From NCBI GenBank assembly GCA_030036915.1, contig JASHSC010000451.1, forward strand, positions 1 to 6,157: a DNA stretch of 6,157 nucleotides, given 5' to 3'. Both the position numbers and the translations under genes were made by a program. Positions 1 to 5,884 of the stretch are shown here, in pieces; the stretch's first letter is position 1, and each line of letters begins with the position of its first letter. This stretch comes from Terriglobia bacterium. Its GTDB lineage: Bacteria > Acidobacteriota > Terriglobia > UBA7540. The notes under the pieces were generated by a model. The model saw only the letters and a list, made by a program, of their open reading frames with translations. It searched no databases and was not told the DNA's origin.

Positions 1-1
1 C

Positions 2-1333
2 CCGGACGTAGCGGCCACGGCGCAGCACAGCGCCGACCTGGCGCTGGCGCTGGCGCGTGAGGGCCACGCGGTTACGGTGCTCGCCAGCCGGAGAGGTTAT
101 CTGCCAGGCGGAGGGCGTCTGGCGCGAAACGAAATCTGGGAGGGCGTGCGCATCCTCAGAGTTCCCACCATCGAGTTGGGCAAAGCTACCCGCTTGCGAC
201 GCGCCGCGCATTTCGTGAATTTTCTGCTGATGTGCGCGTTGCGGCTGATGTGGCTGGGGCGCTTCGACGTGGTGCTGGCCATGACCACTCCTCCCTTGAT
301 TTCATTTCTTGCGGCCGTTTTTGCGCGGCTCAAGGGCAGCGCACTTTGCGCGTGGGTGATGGATCTAAACCCCGACGAGGCGGTGGCCGCAGGTTGGCTG
401 AAGCCGGGGGGCCGAGCGCACCGGTGGCTGGAGGCGATGCTGAGATGCTCGCTACGGCAAGCCGCGCGCATCGTGGTGCTGGACCATTTCATGCGCGAGC
501 GAATTGTGGCCAAGGGAGTCGACCCGCGCTCGGTGGAGGTGCTGCCGCCGTGGTCGCACGATGCGGCGGTGCAATTCGACGCCGAGGGCCGGGCGGAGTT
601 CCGGCGCAGGCACGGCATGGAGGGCAAGTTCGTGGTGATGTATGCGGGCAATCACAGCCCCTGCCACCCGCTGGATACGCTTCTCGGCGCCGCCGACTAT
701 CTTCAATCCACTGGAGCGCCGGGCCCGCCGGTCATTTTTTGCTTCATGGGAGGCGGCAGCGAGCTGGCCAAGGTTGAGCGGTTTGTCCGCATGAGAAACC
801 TGCGGAACGTCGTCAGCCTTCCCTACCAGCCGGTGGAGAGGTTGGGTGCTGCGCTTTCGGCAGCGGACCTGCACGTCGTGGTGCTGGGAGATCCCTTTGT
901 GGGCATCGTTCATCCGTGCAAGATTTACAACATCCTCCGACTGGGAGTGCCGCTACTCTACGTCGGGCCGGTGGAGAGCCACATCACCGAAATCTTGCCT
1001 TCCCGCGCGATCGGCGAATGGGCGCACGTGTTTCGACACGGGAATGCGGAAGGTGTGGCAGCGCGCATCCGGCAGTGCGCTCAGGCAGGCGCGCGCCGAT
1101 GTGAAGAAGAGATGTCACTGGCCCAGGAATTTTCCTTTGAGCGGTTGGTTCCCTGCTTCATCGCAATGCTGGAGGCGACAGTGACCTGCCCCGGGCCGGA
1201 GATCAGATTGCCTTCCCGCGCGAGGGGAGGAGATGATGCAGTTTGCTCCGTGTGGCCGCAACATCTGGGGGAAGCGGCCTGTGCGCGCTCCGCAGGCGGT
1301 ACGACGACCCCGCCCCACGATCGACCGGCCTGA
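2..1333 (+). CDS. Family 4 (WcaI-like) glycosyltransferase, 5'-truncated by window edge
   Basis: Cytoplasmic or membrane-associated sugar transferase, probably adding a sugar from a nucleotide donor to a growing lipid-linked exopolysaccharide repeat. The frame is open from the first full codon (base 2) to TGA at 1331-1333, giving 443 visible residues. The opening residues PDVAATAQ, followed by a helix and GHAVTVLASRRGY, match the N-terminal Rossmann lobe of WcaI-like GT4 enzymes, so only about ten residues are missing. An internal GTG at 77 lies inside this conserved stretch and is not the real start. The C-terminal lobe shows YAGNHSPCHPLDTLL (visible residues about 214-228), an FMGGGSEL loop and HPCKIYNILRLGVPLLYVGP around visible residue 307; this PxK-type loop replaces the classical E-x7-E region in this subfamily. 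The last 50 or so residues (from about base 1180) are Pro/Gly/Arg-rich and match nothing I know of in the family. Sugar and linkage cannot be read from sequence. The transferase fusion gene follows after 67 bases, so an operon is likely. Confidence 0.9.
   Translation, partial: PDVAATAQHSADLALALAREGHAVTVLASRRGYLPGGGRLARNEIWEGVRILRVPTIELGKATRLRRAAHFVNFLLMCALRLMWLGRFDVVLAMTTPPLISFLAAVFARLKGSALCAWVMDLNPDEAVAAGWLKPGGRAHRWLEAMLRCSLRQAARIVVLDHFMRERIVAKGVDPRSVEVLPPWSHDAAVQFDAEGRAEFRRRHGMEGKFVVMYAGNHSPCHPLDTLLGAADYLQSTGAPGPPVIFCFMGGGSELAKVERFVRMRNLRNVVSLPYQPVERLGAALSAADLHVVVLGDPFVGIVHPCKIYNILRLGVPLLYVGPVESHITEILPSRAIGEWAHVFRHGNAEGVAARIRQCAQAGARRCEEEMSLAQEFSFERLVPCFIAMLEATVTCPGPEIRLPSRARGGDDAVCSVWPQHLGEAACARSAGGTTTPPHDRPA
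1224..1232 (+). promoter_or_regulatory. Strong Shine-Dalgarno sequence inside the 3' end of the glycosyltransferase gene
   Basis: The run GGGGAGGAG lies directly before tandem ATG codons at 1233 and 1236. GGAGG (1226-1230) is five bases from the second ATG, a good spacing. It is better than the site before the transferase start at 1401, which offers only AGG at 1393-1395. Seen directly; use by ribosomes is inferred. Confidence 0.4.
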
Positions 1334-1394
1334 AGCTCGGATGCCACGATTGTGGGCGATGGTTTCGAAACCTTTGATGTTGTTCATCGGCTAG
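1236..1394 (+). CDS. Possible 52-residue small protein or leader ORF, in phase with the downstream transferase gene
   Basis: A short frame starts at ATG 1236 (or the adjacent ATG at 1233) behind a strong Shine-Dalgarno sequence and ends at TAG 1392-1394. The product would begin MQFAPCGRNIWGKRPV, continue Arg/Pro-rich and very basic, and end in a semi-hydrophobic stretch MPRLWAMVSKPLMLFIG. It overlaps the last 98 bases of the glycosyltransferase gene in another frame and stops six bases before the ATG at 1401. It is in the same phase as the transferase gene, with only TAG and two sense codons between them. It could be a real small protein, a translational-coupling leader, or an N-terminal extension of the transferase cut off by an amber codon. 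I recognise no family, and GC at third positions (36 of 52 codons by hand count) does not separate it from the overlapping frame. It may also be chance. Confidence 0.3.
   Translation: MQFAPCGRNIWGKRPVRAPQAVRRPRPTIDRPEARMPRLWAMVSKPLMLFIG
1361..1372 (+). repeat. Perfect 12-base palindrome upstream of the transferase gene
   Basis: GGTTTCGAAACC reads the same on both strands and lies 28 bases before the ATG at 1401, inside the short intergenic stretch. It is followed by a T-containing sequence (TTTGATGTTGTT) but has no good loop, so it is a poor terminator. A dimeric regulator site is possible, as is coincidence. Confidence 0.3.
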
Positions 1395-1400
1395 GCGAAA

Positions 1401-2924
1401 ATGGCGACCCTTACCACTGGACTGAGAGAATCTCTGGCTCCGGAGACAATCCGCGGATTATCGCAAACTTCCCTTTATGCGCGCTGGGGAAAACGACTTT
1501 TCGACATCACAGCGGCGGCGGCCGGGCTAATGATCCTGAGTCCGCTTTTGATTCTGTGTTCACTGGTGGTGTGGCTGACCTCTGAGGGCCCGGTGCTTTT
1601 TTACCAACGGCGAGTGGGCTATCGAGGGCGACTCTTCAGGATCCTCAAGTTTCGAACGATGGTGCAGGGGGCGGAAGCACTGGGTCCAACCGTGGTGGTT
1701 GCCAATGATCGGCGACTGACTCCGGTGGGAAGCTTCCTTCGGCGGGCCAAGCTCGACGAATTGCCGCAATTGTTCAACGTGCTGCTGGGTGAGATGAGCC
1801 TTGTAGGGCCGCGTCCGCGCGTTCCGAGTGAGGTAAATTTTGACGATCCCGGCGAACAGGTCCTTTGGAGCGCCCGACCGGGCGTCACCTCCTACGCTTC
1901 GATTCATCATCACATGGAGGCCGATTACTGCGCCGGGCAACCTGACCCGCAGAAGGCGTATCGCACGAAAGTTTTGCCCCAGAAACGCCTGCTTGACGGC
2001 AAGTATGTGCAGAACCTGACTTTCCTCCTCGATTTGAAGCTCCTCGCTCTCACGTTCCTGCTGGTCTTCCTTCCCGGGCGATCACCCAGCCGACGGCAAC
2101 ATGTTCTGGGGCGCGAAGTTTGGCCCGAGGGCCGAGTTGCGCAAATGGGGCTGGATGTTTTCATTTCCATGGCAGCAGCTTGGTTGGCTTATACCCTTTG
2201 GTTCGAAGCGGGCATGCCGGAATTTTATCGCCGCCAGATGTTGCTGTTTGTGGTCGTCGTCCCGTTGGTGCGCGTGATGGTGCATCGTGCTCTGGGGGTC
2301 TACGACATGATGTGGCGGTACATCAACTTGGAAGATGGGTTATTGTTAGCGCTCGCCTTCGCTCCCGTCACTGTAGCCCTCTTTGCGCTGCGCATGTGCC
2401 TGCCCACCAGTTCCAGGGTGGCGGTTGCATTCCTCGTGCCGTTGGGCGTCATTGCTCTCGAATACCTGTGCACGCTGGCCGGAGCGCTTGGCCTCCGCTG
2501 TTTGCGGCGCCTCCTCTACGTTCTGCATCATCATTGTCAACCCCTGCCAGAAGCAGAACATCACGTCCTTATCCTGGGAGCGGGCTTGATGGGATTATCC
2601 ACGGCCATGGACATGCGTCGATACCCGCAGATGCATTTGGTGGGCTTCGTGGACGATGACCCGATGAAGAACCGCAGATTGATGGCGGGCTACCGGGTTT
2701 TGGGCAACTCGGCTGATCTCCCATCGCTTTGTGCCCGCCATCAAATAACGGATGTCATCATTTGCGCAAAATTGCTTGGCCCTAACGAAGCAGAAGCGCT
2801 CCACCGGCGCTGCTCGTGGCAGGATGTAAGATTCCACCTGCTCCCCAGCCTGGACCGAGTGCTTCATGAGGAGGGCCTTGATCCGCAGGCTCCCCTGGCT
2901 ATCGCTGTGGAGGGAGGCGCATAA
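1401..2924 (+). CDS. Initiating phosphoglycosyl transferase fused to a FlaA1/WbpM-like membrane and Rossmann domain
   Basis: Probably transfers a sugar 1-phosphate from a UDP-sugar to undecaprenyl phosphate, the first step of exopolysaccharide assembly, at the inner membrane. Residues about 30-222 form a bacterial sugar transferase domain: KRLFD (31-35), a re-entrant hydrophobic helix with Ser47-Pro48, GPVLFYQRRVG (63-73), KFRTM (83-87), the catalytic pair Asp119-Glu120 in LDELPQL, and MSLVGPRPR (132-140). This core looks intact. Residues about 249-365 carry four hydrophobic helices and the GVYDMMWRY signature (299-307), and residues 389-456 form a Rossmann unit with GAGLMG (393-398) and VGFVDDDP (414-421); both resemble the N-terminal half of FlaA1/WbpM/CapD sugar dehydratases. 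The SDR dehydratase domain that normally follows is absent. In WcaJ/WbaP-type enzymes the membrane and Rossmann parts precede the transferase; here they follow it. The start at ATG 1401 has a modest AGG five bases upstream and leaves a plausible 30-residue lead. An N-terminal extension is discussed under the small ORF at 1236. Confidence 0.92.
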   Translation: MATLTTGLRESLAPETIRGLSQTSLYARWGKRLFDITAAAAGLMILSPLLILCSLVVWLTSEGPVLFYQRRVGYRGRLFRILKFRTMVQGAEALGPTVVVANDRRLTPVGSFLRRAKLDELPQLFNVLLGEMSLVGPRPRVPSEVNFDDPGEQVLWSARPGVTSYASIHHHMEADYCAGQPDPQKAYRTKVLPQKRLLDGKYVQNLTFLLDLKLLALTFLLVFLPGRSPSRRQHVLGREVWPEGRVAQMGLDVFISMAAAWLAYTLWFEAGMPEFYRRQMLLFVVVVPLVRVMVHRALGVYDMMWRYINLEDGLLLALAFAPVTVALFALRMCLPTSSRVAVAFLVPLGVIALEYLCTLAGALGLRCLRRLLYVLHHHCQPLPEAEHHVLILGAGLMGLSTAMDMRRYPQMHLVGFVDDDPMKNRRLMAGYRVLGNSADLPSLCARHQITDVIICAKLLGPNEAEALHRRCSWQDVRFHLLPSLDRVLHEEGLDPQAPLAIAVEGGA

Positions 2925-2984
2925 ACCTTGCGCCATCCGTCGTCCCATGCGCCAACAAACTGTTGCTCGTGCCCAAGCTTTTCG

Positions 2985-2992
2985 AAGGAGGA
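2985..2992 (+). promoter_or_regulatory. Shine-Dalgarno sequence fixing the start of the FecR-like gene
   Basis: AAGGAGGA lies four bases before ATG 2997 (GGAG core six bases away). It decides against the longer reading from TTG 2928, which has no such site and would bury the signal peptide behind 23 Cys/Ser/Pro-containing residues. Confidence 0.75.
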
Positions 2993-2996
2993 AGCG

Positions 2997-4328
2997 ATGC
3001 TGAGCCAGACACAAATTTGGAGGGTGTGGGCGGGCGTCCTCGCCTGTCTGCTCTTGTGCTTTCCCCGGGTCCGGGCCACAGGAGAATCACAACTGGGCCG
3101 TATCCTCTATTCCCACGCGACAGATTTGCGGGGAAGGCCAGTGCCGGGCTCCGAAACGATTTTGAGCGGCGATGTGCTTACCACTGGTGAGGATGGAAAT
3201 GCCCTGGTGGAGCTGAAGTCCGGGACAAGGATGCAAATGACTCCGAGCACCTCCGTGCGTTTTCTCGTGGAGGGTGGGACGGTGCAAGCGGAGTTGTCAT
3301 TGGGCGCGGTCATTTCCGAAACCGCCGGAAAATCCGCCACGGTAGTGTCCACTCCCAAGTATCAATTCGTTCCCGCGCAGGAGGGGGAGTGCCGCTACCT
3401 TGTTCAAATCTACCCCGAGCGGTCGACGCTGGCGGGCGCGATACAAGGGAACCTTTTAATCCAGGCCAGAAATGGGGCCGGCAGCTATGTGCTGCACGAG
3501 GGAAACTATGCTGCCATTTCCCCATCGGCGGTGGGCGTCCCAGGCCAGGCCCCGCAAGCGCCGGTCCGCCTGGGCGCCCAATTGACTGTAACGGCCACCA
3601 ATGTCATCCCCGACGCGGTCATCCAACGCGGTGGCCAAACCATGGAGAATCCGCTCAAGGTGAACGACCAGATTTACTGGGAAGATAACGTTCGCACTTT
3701 GCCCAATGGCCGGTTGCGGGCAGCCCTCTCCGATGGGACATCGCTGAATATCGGCTCCGACTCCTCCGTAAGATTTTTCCGGAACGATGCCACGCTGCAG
3801 CAAACGCAGATCAATTTGAATGCAGGAGAACTGCGCGCCTGGGTGGCAAAGCTGGTTCTGGAATACGCCAATTTCCTGGTGCAAACACCGACAGCGATCA
3901 TTGGTGCGGTGGGGACGGATTTCATTGTCGATTCCCAACCCACCAAGACAACAGTCTATTGCCTCGAGGGGAGCGTCTCCGTTCAGAACAGCGATCCGGA
4001 CGTCCCCAGGCAGGTCACGTTGCACGCTGGCGAGTATACGTCAGTAGCCAGCGGGCAGCCACCGACTGCTCCGGCACCCACCTCCAACGCCCTCTTGCAG
4101 GCTCAAATCAACGAGACCACGGTGGGGCAGGCGACGGGCCCGGCAGCAGGACAGGCGACGACGGCGGCGGCCAAGGCCGGCTGGCATATTGGTTCGCTCT
4201 CCGAGGGCGCCTCGATCGGTGTGATCGCGGCCGTTGCCGGAGGAGCGGCCGGGGCGGCAATTGCTGTAGGGTCCAGCCACGGCTCATCTAGCTCAAGCCC
4301 CAGCCCCGCCAGCCCCAGCTCGCCGTAA
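2997..4328 (+). CDS. Secreted protein with two FecR-like segments and a Ser/Pro-rich tail
   Basis: A 443-residue exported protein of unknown role. Residues 1-27 look like a Sec signal peptide: Arg9, a hydrophobic core VWAGVLACLLLCF, and likely cleavage after VRA. A lipoprotein reading at Cys17 (VLAC) is possible, but the hydrophobic run before it is short. Residues about 34-180 and about 208-355 are two FecR-like beta-rich segments; each has the pattern of a GD or ND entry, a G-x-A/L-x-x-x-L-x-[DS]-G-T strand and a later hydrophobic-hydrophilic repeat. The second also has the typical IGAVGTDF (302-309) and VYCLEGSVSVQN. A Gly/Ala hydrophobic stretch (about 407-425) and a Ser/Pro tail end the protein. 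Classical FecR is an anti-sigma factor with a cytoplasmic N-terminus and an adjacent sigma factor gene; neither is seen, so FecR signalling should not be assumed. It follows the transferase gene after 72 bases on the same strand, which suggests a surface-polysaccharide or envelope role. Confidence 0.85.
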   Translation: MLSQTQIWRVWAGVLACLLLCFPRVRATGESQLGRILYSHATDLRGRPVPGSETILSGDVLTTGEDGNALVELKSGTRMQMTPSTSVRFLVEGGTVQAELSLGAVISETAGKSATVVSTPKYQFVPAQEGECRYLVQIYPERSTLAGAIQGNLLIQARNGAGSYVLHEGNYAAISPSAVGVPGQAPQAPVRLGAQLTVTATNVIPDAVIQRGGQTMENPLKVNDQIYWEDNVRTLPNGRLRAALSDGTSLNIGSDSSVRFFRNDATLQQTQINLNAGELRAWVAKLVLEYANFLVQTPTAIIGAVGTDFIVDSQPTKTTVYCLEGSVSVQNSDPDVPRQVTLHAGEYTSVASGQPPTAPAPTSNALLQAQINETTVGQATGPAAGQATTAAAKAGWHIGSLSEGASIGVIAAVAGGAAGAAIAVGSSHGSSSSSPSPASPSSP

Positions 4329-4444
4329 ATATGAGCATACATCCCCCTCCCTCCCGTAATTAGCATATTCCTTAACCGGAACCGACAACAGTATTCTGAA
4401 ACCGAAATACCCCCTCCGCAGTTCCTTCCAACCCATCCTTCCAT

Positions 4445-4463
4445 AAAGCGTCTCGTGCGCTTT
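4445..4463. terminator. Weak candidate bidirectional terminator stem-loop
   Basis: AAAGCG (4445-4450) and CGCTTT (4458-4463) form a perfect six-base stem with a seven-base loop between two converging genes. Because the stem ends in AAA/TTT, each strand presents a short T run at the 3' side. The stem is short and has only moderate GC, so termination is a guess from position. Confidence 0.25.
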
Positions 4464-4541
4464 GCAAGGGCCGAAAGTTTTCGCCGCGCCTTCGAGCGTC
4501 GCTTTGGCATCGCTCACAGCGTCTATCGCGGGCGTTTCGGC

Positions 4542-4559
4542 CGGGCGTGAAGCCGCCCG
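4542..4559. terminator. GC-rich stem-loop downstream of pyrC, possible terminator element
   Basis: CGGGCG (4542-4547) pairs with CGCCCG (4554-4559) around a six-base loop. It lies 35 bases past the pyrC stop on the - strand and is the most stable short hairpin in the gap. No T tract follows on either strand, so intrinsic termination is not supported; a transcript-end stabilising hairpin is possible. Confidence 0.25.
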
Positions 4560-4593
4560 TACCCGATCTCCCGGTCATTGGATCGCCAGATTC

Positions 4594-5877
4594 CTATCGC
4601 CGGCGATACACGATTTTTCCCGCGACAATGGTGGCAGTTACGGCGCCGCGGAAAATGCGGCCGTCGAACGGAGAGTTGTGGCTCTTCGAGCGGCTTTCGG
4701 CCGCGCGATAAGTCCACTCGATGTTGGGATCGAAAAGTGTGAGGTCAGCCGCGCCGCCGATCTGCAATCGGCCGTGTGGCAGGTTGAGGATACGTGCGGG
4801 ATTGGCGCTGAGCAGGGAGATCATGTGCCAGAGCGAGATCAAGCCCGTGTGGACGAGCTCGGTGAGCGCTAGGCCCAGTGCGGTCTCAAGCCCCGTGATT
4901 CCGAAGGGCGCGCCGGCGTCCAGGGGCTTGGCCTTCAGCTCCGCGGCGTGCGGAGCGTGGTCAGTGGCGATGGCATCGACGGTGCCATCAGTGATTCCGG
5001 CGCGAATTGCTTCCACGTCCGCGGCGCTGCGCAACGGAGGATTCATCTTGGCGTTTGTGCCGTGCGCCAACACGGCTTCATCAGTAAGCGTGAAATGGTG
5101 GGGAGCGATTTCGCAGGTCACGCGTACGCCGCGGCGCTTAGCCTGCCGCACCATGTCGAGCGCGCGCGCGGTGGAAAGATGCGCGACGTGCAAGTGTCCT
5201 CCCGTCGCTTCCGCGATCACCAGGTCGCGAGCGACGCACACATCCTCTGATGCGTTGGGGATTCCACGTACGCCAAGCTTCTCCGCCACCGGCCCTTCGT
5301 TGATCACGCCGCCGGCGCTCAGACTCGGGTCCTCGCAGTGGTCGCTGAGCGGCGCGCCCAGCTCGCGGCTACGCTTGAGGGCTTGGCTTAGCAGGCCTAC
5401 GGTTTTCACCGGGCGCCCGTCGTCCGAAAACGCCACCGCGCCCGCCGCCGTCAGCGCTTCGAAGTCAGTCAGCGACTCGCCGTCGCTCCCCAGGGTTACG
5501 GCCGCGACCGGAAACACTCGCGCCAGGCCTAATTGCCGCGCCTTGGCGATTTGCGCTGCGACCATTTCCGGCCTGTCGATGACAGGGCGGGTGTTGGGCA
5601 TGGTGGCGACGGAAGTAAAGCCCCCGGTGACGGCCGCAGCAAGGCCAGTTGCGAGCGTTTCCGATGCCTCGCCACCAGGTTCGCGTAAGTGCACATGCAT
5701 GTCCACCAATCCCGGCGCCACAACCCAGCCGCGAGCATCCAGTGTTTCATCCACCCCAGCCGGAAGATTGGGGCCGATAGCGCGAATCACCCCGCTCTCG
5801 ATTTGCACGTCGCGCTCGCCATCGAGATTGTCCTCCGGCGAGAGTACGCGGCCGCCTTTGATCAGTAGGGATGGCAT
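4594..5877 (-). CDS. pyrC: Dihydroorotase, class I
   Basis: Cytoplasmic zinc amidohydrolase that cyclises N-carbamoyl-L-aspartate to L-dihydroorotate, the third step of pyrimidine synthesis. The 427-residue length is normal for class I bacterial enzymes. The metal and active-site residues are visible: His61 and His63 in DMHVHLREPG, Asp153 in FSDDGRPV, His180 in DHCED, His233 in HVAHLS and Asp306 in ATDHAPH. The expected substrate-binding residues Arg65, Asn95 (TMPNTRPV) and Asn279 (KMNPPLR) are also present. The C-terminus shows GRLQIGGAADLTLFDP and SPFDGRIFRGAVTATIVAGKIVYRRR-type strands of the small beta domain, split here only for description. ATG 5875-5877 is a good start because MPSLLIKGGRVL matches the family N-terminus, although no strong Shine-Dalgarno is seen. 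It begins seven bases after the rnhB stop, so translation may be coupled. pyrB and other pathway genes are not in view. Confidence 0.97.
   Translation of the reverse strand: MPSLLIKGGRVLSPEDNLDGERDVQIESGVIRAIGPNLPAGVDETLDARGWVVAPGLVDMHVHLREPGGEASETLATGLAAAVTGGFTSVATMPNTRPVIDRPEMVAAQIAKARQLGLARVFPVAAVTLGSDGESLTDFEALTAAGAVAFSDDGRPVKTVGLLSQALKRSRELGAPLSDHCEDPSLSAGGVINEGPVAEKLGVRGIPNASEDVCVARDLVIAEATGGHLHVAHLSTARALDMVRQAKRRGVRVTCEIAPHHFTLTDEAVLAHGTNAKMNPPLRSAADVEAIRAGITDGTVDAIATDHAPHAAELKAKPLDAGAPFGITGLETALGLALTELVHTGLISLWHMISLLSANPARILNLPHGRLQIGGAADLTLFDPNIEWTYRAAESRSKSHNSPFDGRIFRGAVTATIVAGKIVYRRR
4595..4608. repeat. Perfect 14-base palindrome over the pyrC stop codon
   Basis: TATCGCCGGCGATA is self-complementary and covers the last codons and stop of pyrC. 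On the + strand it could fold as a five-base stem with a CCGG loop, with TTTTT six bases beyond (4614-4618), loosely like a terminator for transcripts coming from the FecR-like gene. The symmetry may simply follow from the codons for Tyr-Arg-Arg-Arg. Confidence 0.25.
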
Positions 5878-5884
5878 GGGATCG

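Larger units (their letters stand above)
4329..4593. other. Convergent intergenic region without a convincing gene
   Basis: It separates the ends of the FecR-like gene (+) and pyrC (-). The + strand carries two pyrimidine-rich tracts (about 4346-4357 and 4409-4443) and several short inverted repeats listed separately. Open frames exist on the - strand; the one read through GTG 4517 runs into the FecR-like gene and shows no recognisable motif, and it is treated as chance. No RNA gene is recognisable. Confidence 0.6.

Noticed and set aside
97..651. 184-codon open frame on the - strand across the glycosyltransferase gene
   Set aside because: It lies antisense to strongly conserved GT4 sequence, shows no family motif, and such frames are expected in GC-rich coding DNA.
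1352..1585. 77-codon frame starting just before the transferase gene
   Set aside because: Most of it overlaps the conserved transferase N-terminus in another frame, and it has no ribosome site.
2120..2659. 179-codon + strand frame inside the fusion gene
   Set aside because: Out of frame with the FlaA1-like helices and GAGLMG motif, and its Ser/Arg/Pro-rich composition is typical of a shadow frame.
2953..2965. CAACA-AAC-TGTTG inverted repeat between the fusion and FecR-like genes
   Set aside because: A five-base AT-leaning stem with a three-base loop and no T tract; too weak to call a terminator or operator.
2928..2996. Longer N-terminus for the FecR-like protein from TTG 2928
   Set aside because: It has no ribosome site and would bury the signal peptide, whereas ATG 2997 has AAGGAGGA at the right distance.
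3456..4025. 189-codon - strand frame across the second FecR segment
   Set aside because: Antisense to recognisable FecR-like sequence; no motif or ribosome site supports it.
4103..4510. Frames on the - strand starting in the convergent gap and running into the FecR-like gene
   Set aside because: The part in the gap has no recognisable domain, and the rest is antisense to the Ala/Gly/Ser tail, which creates artificial open frames.
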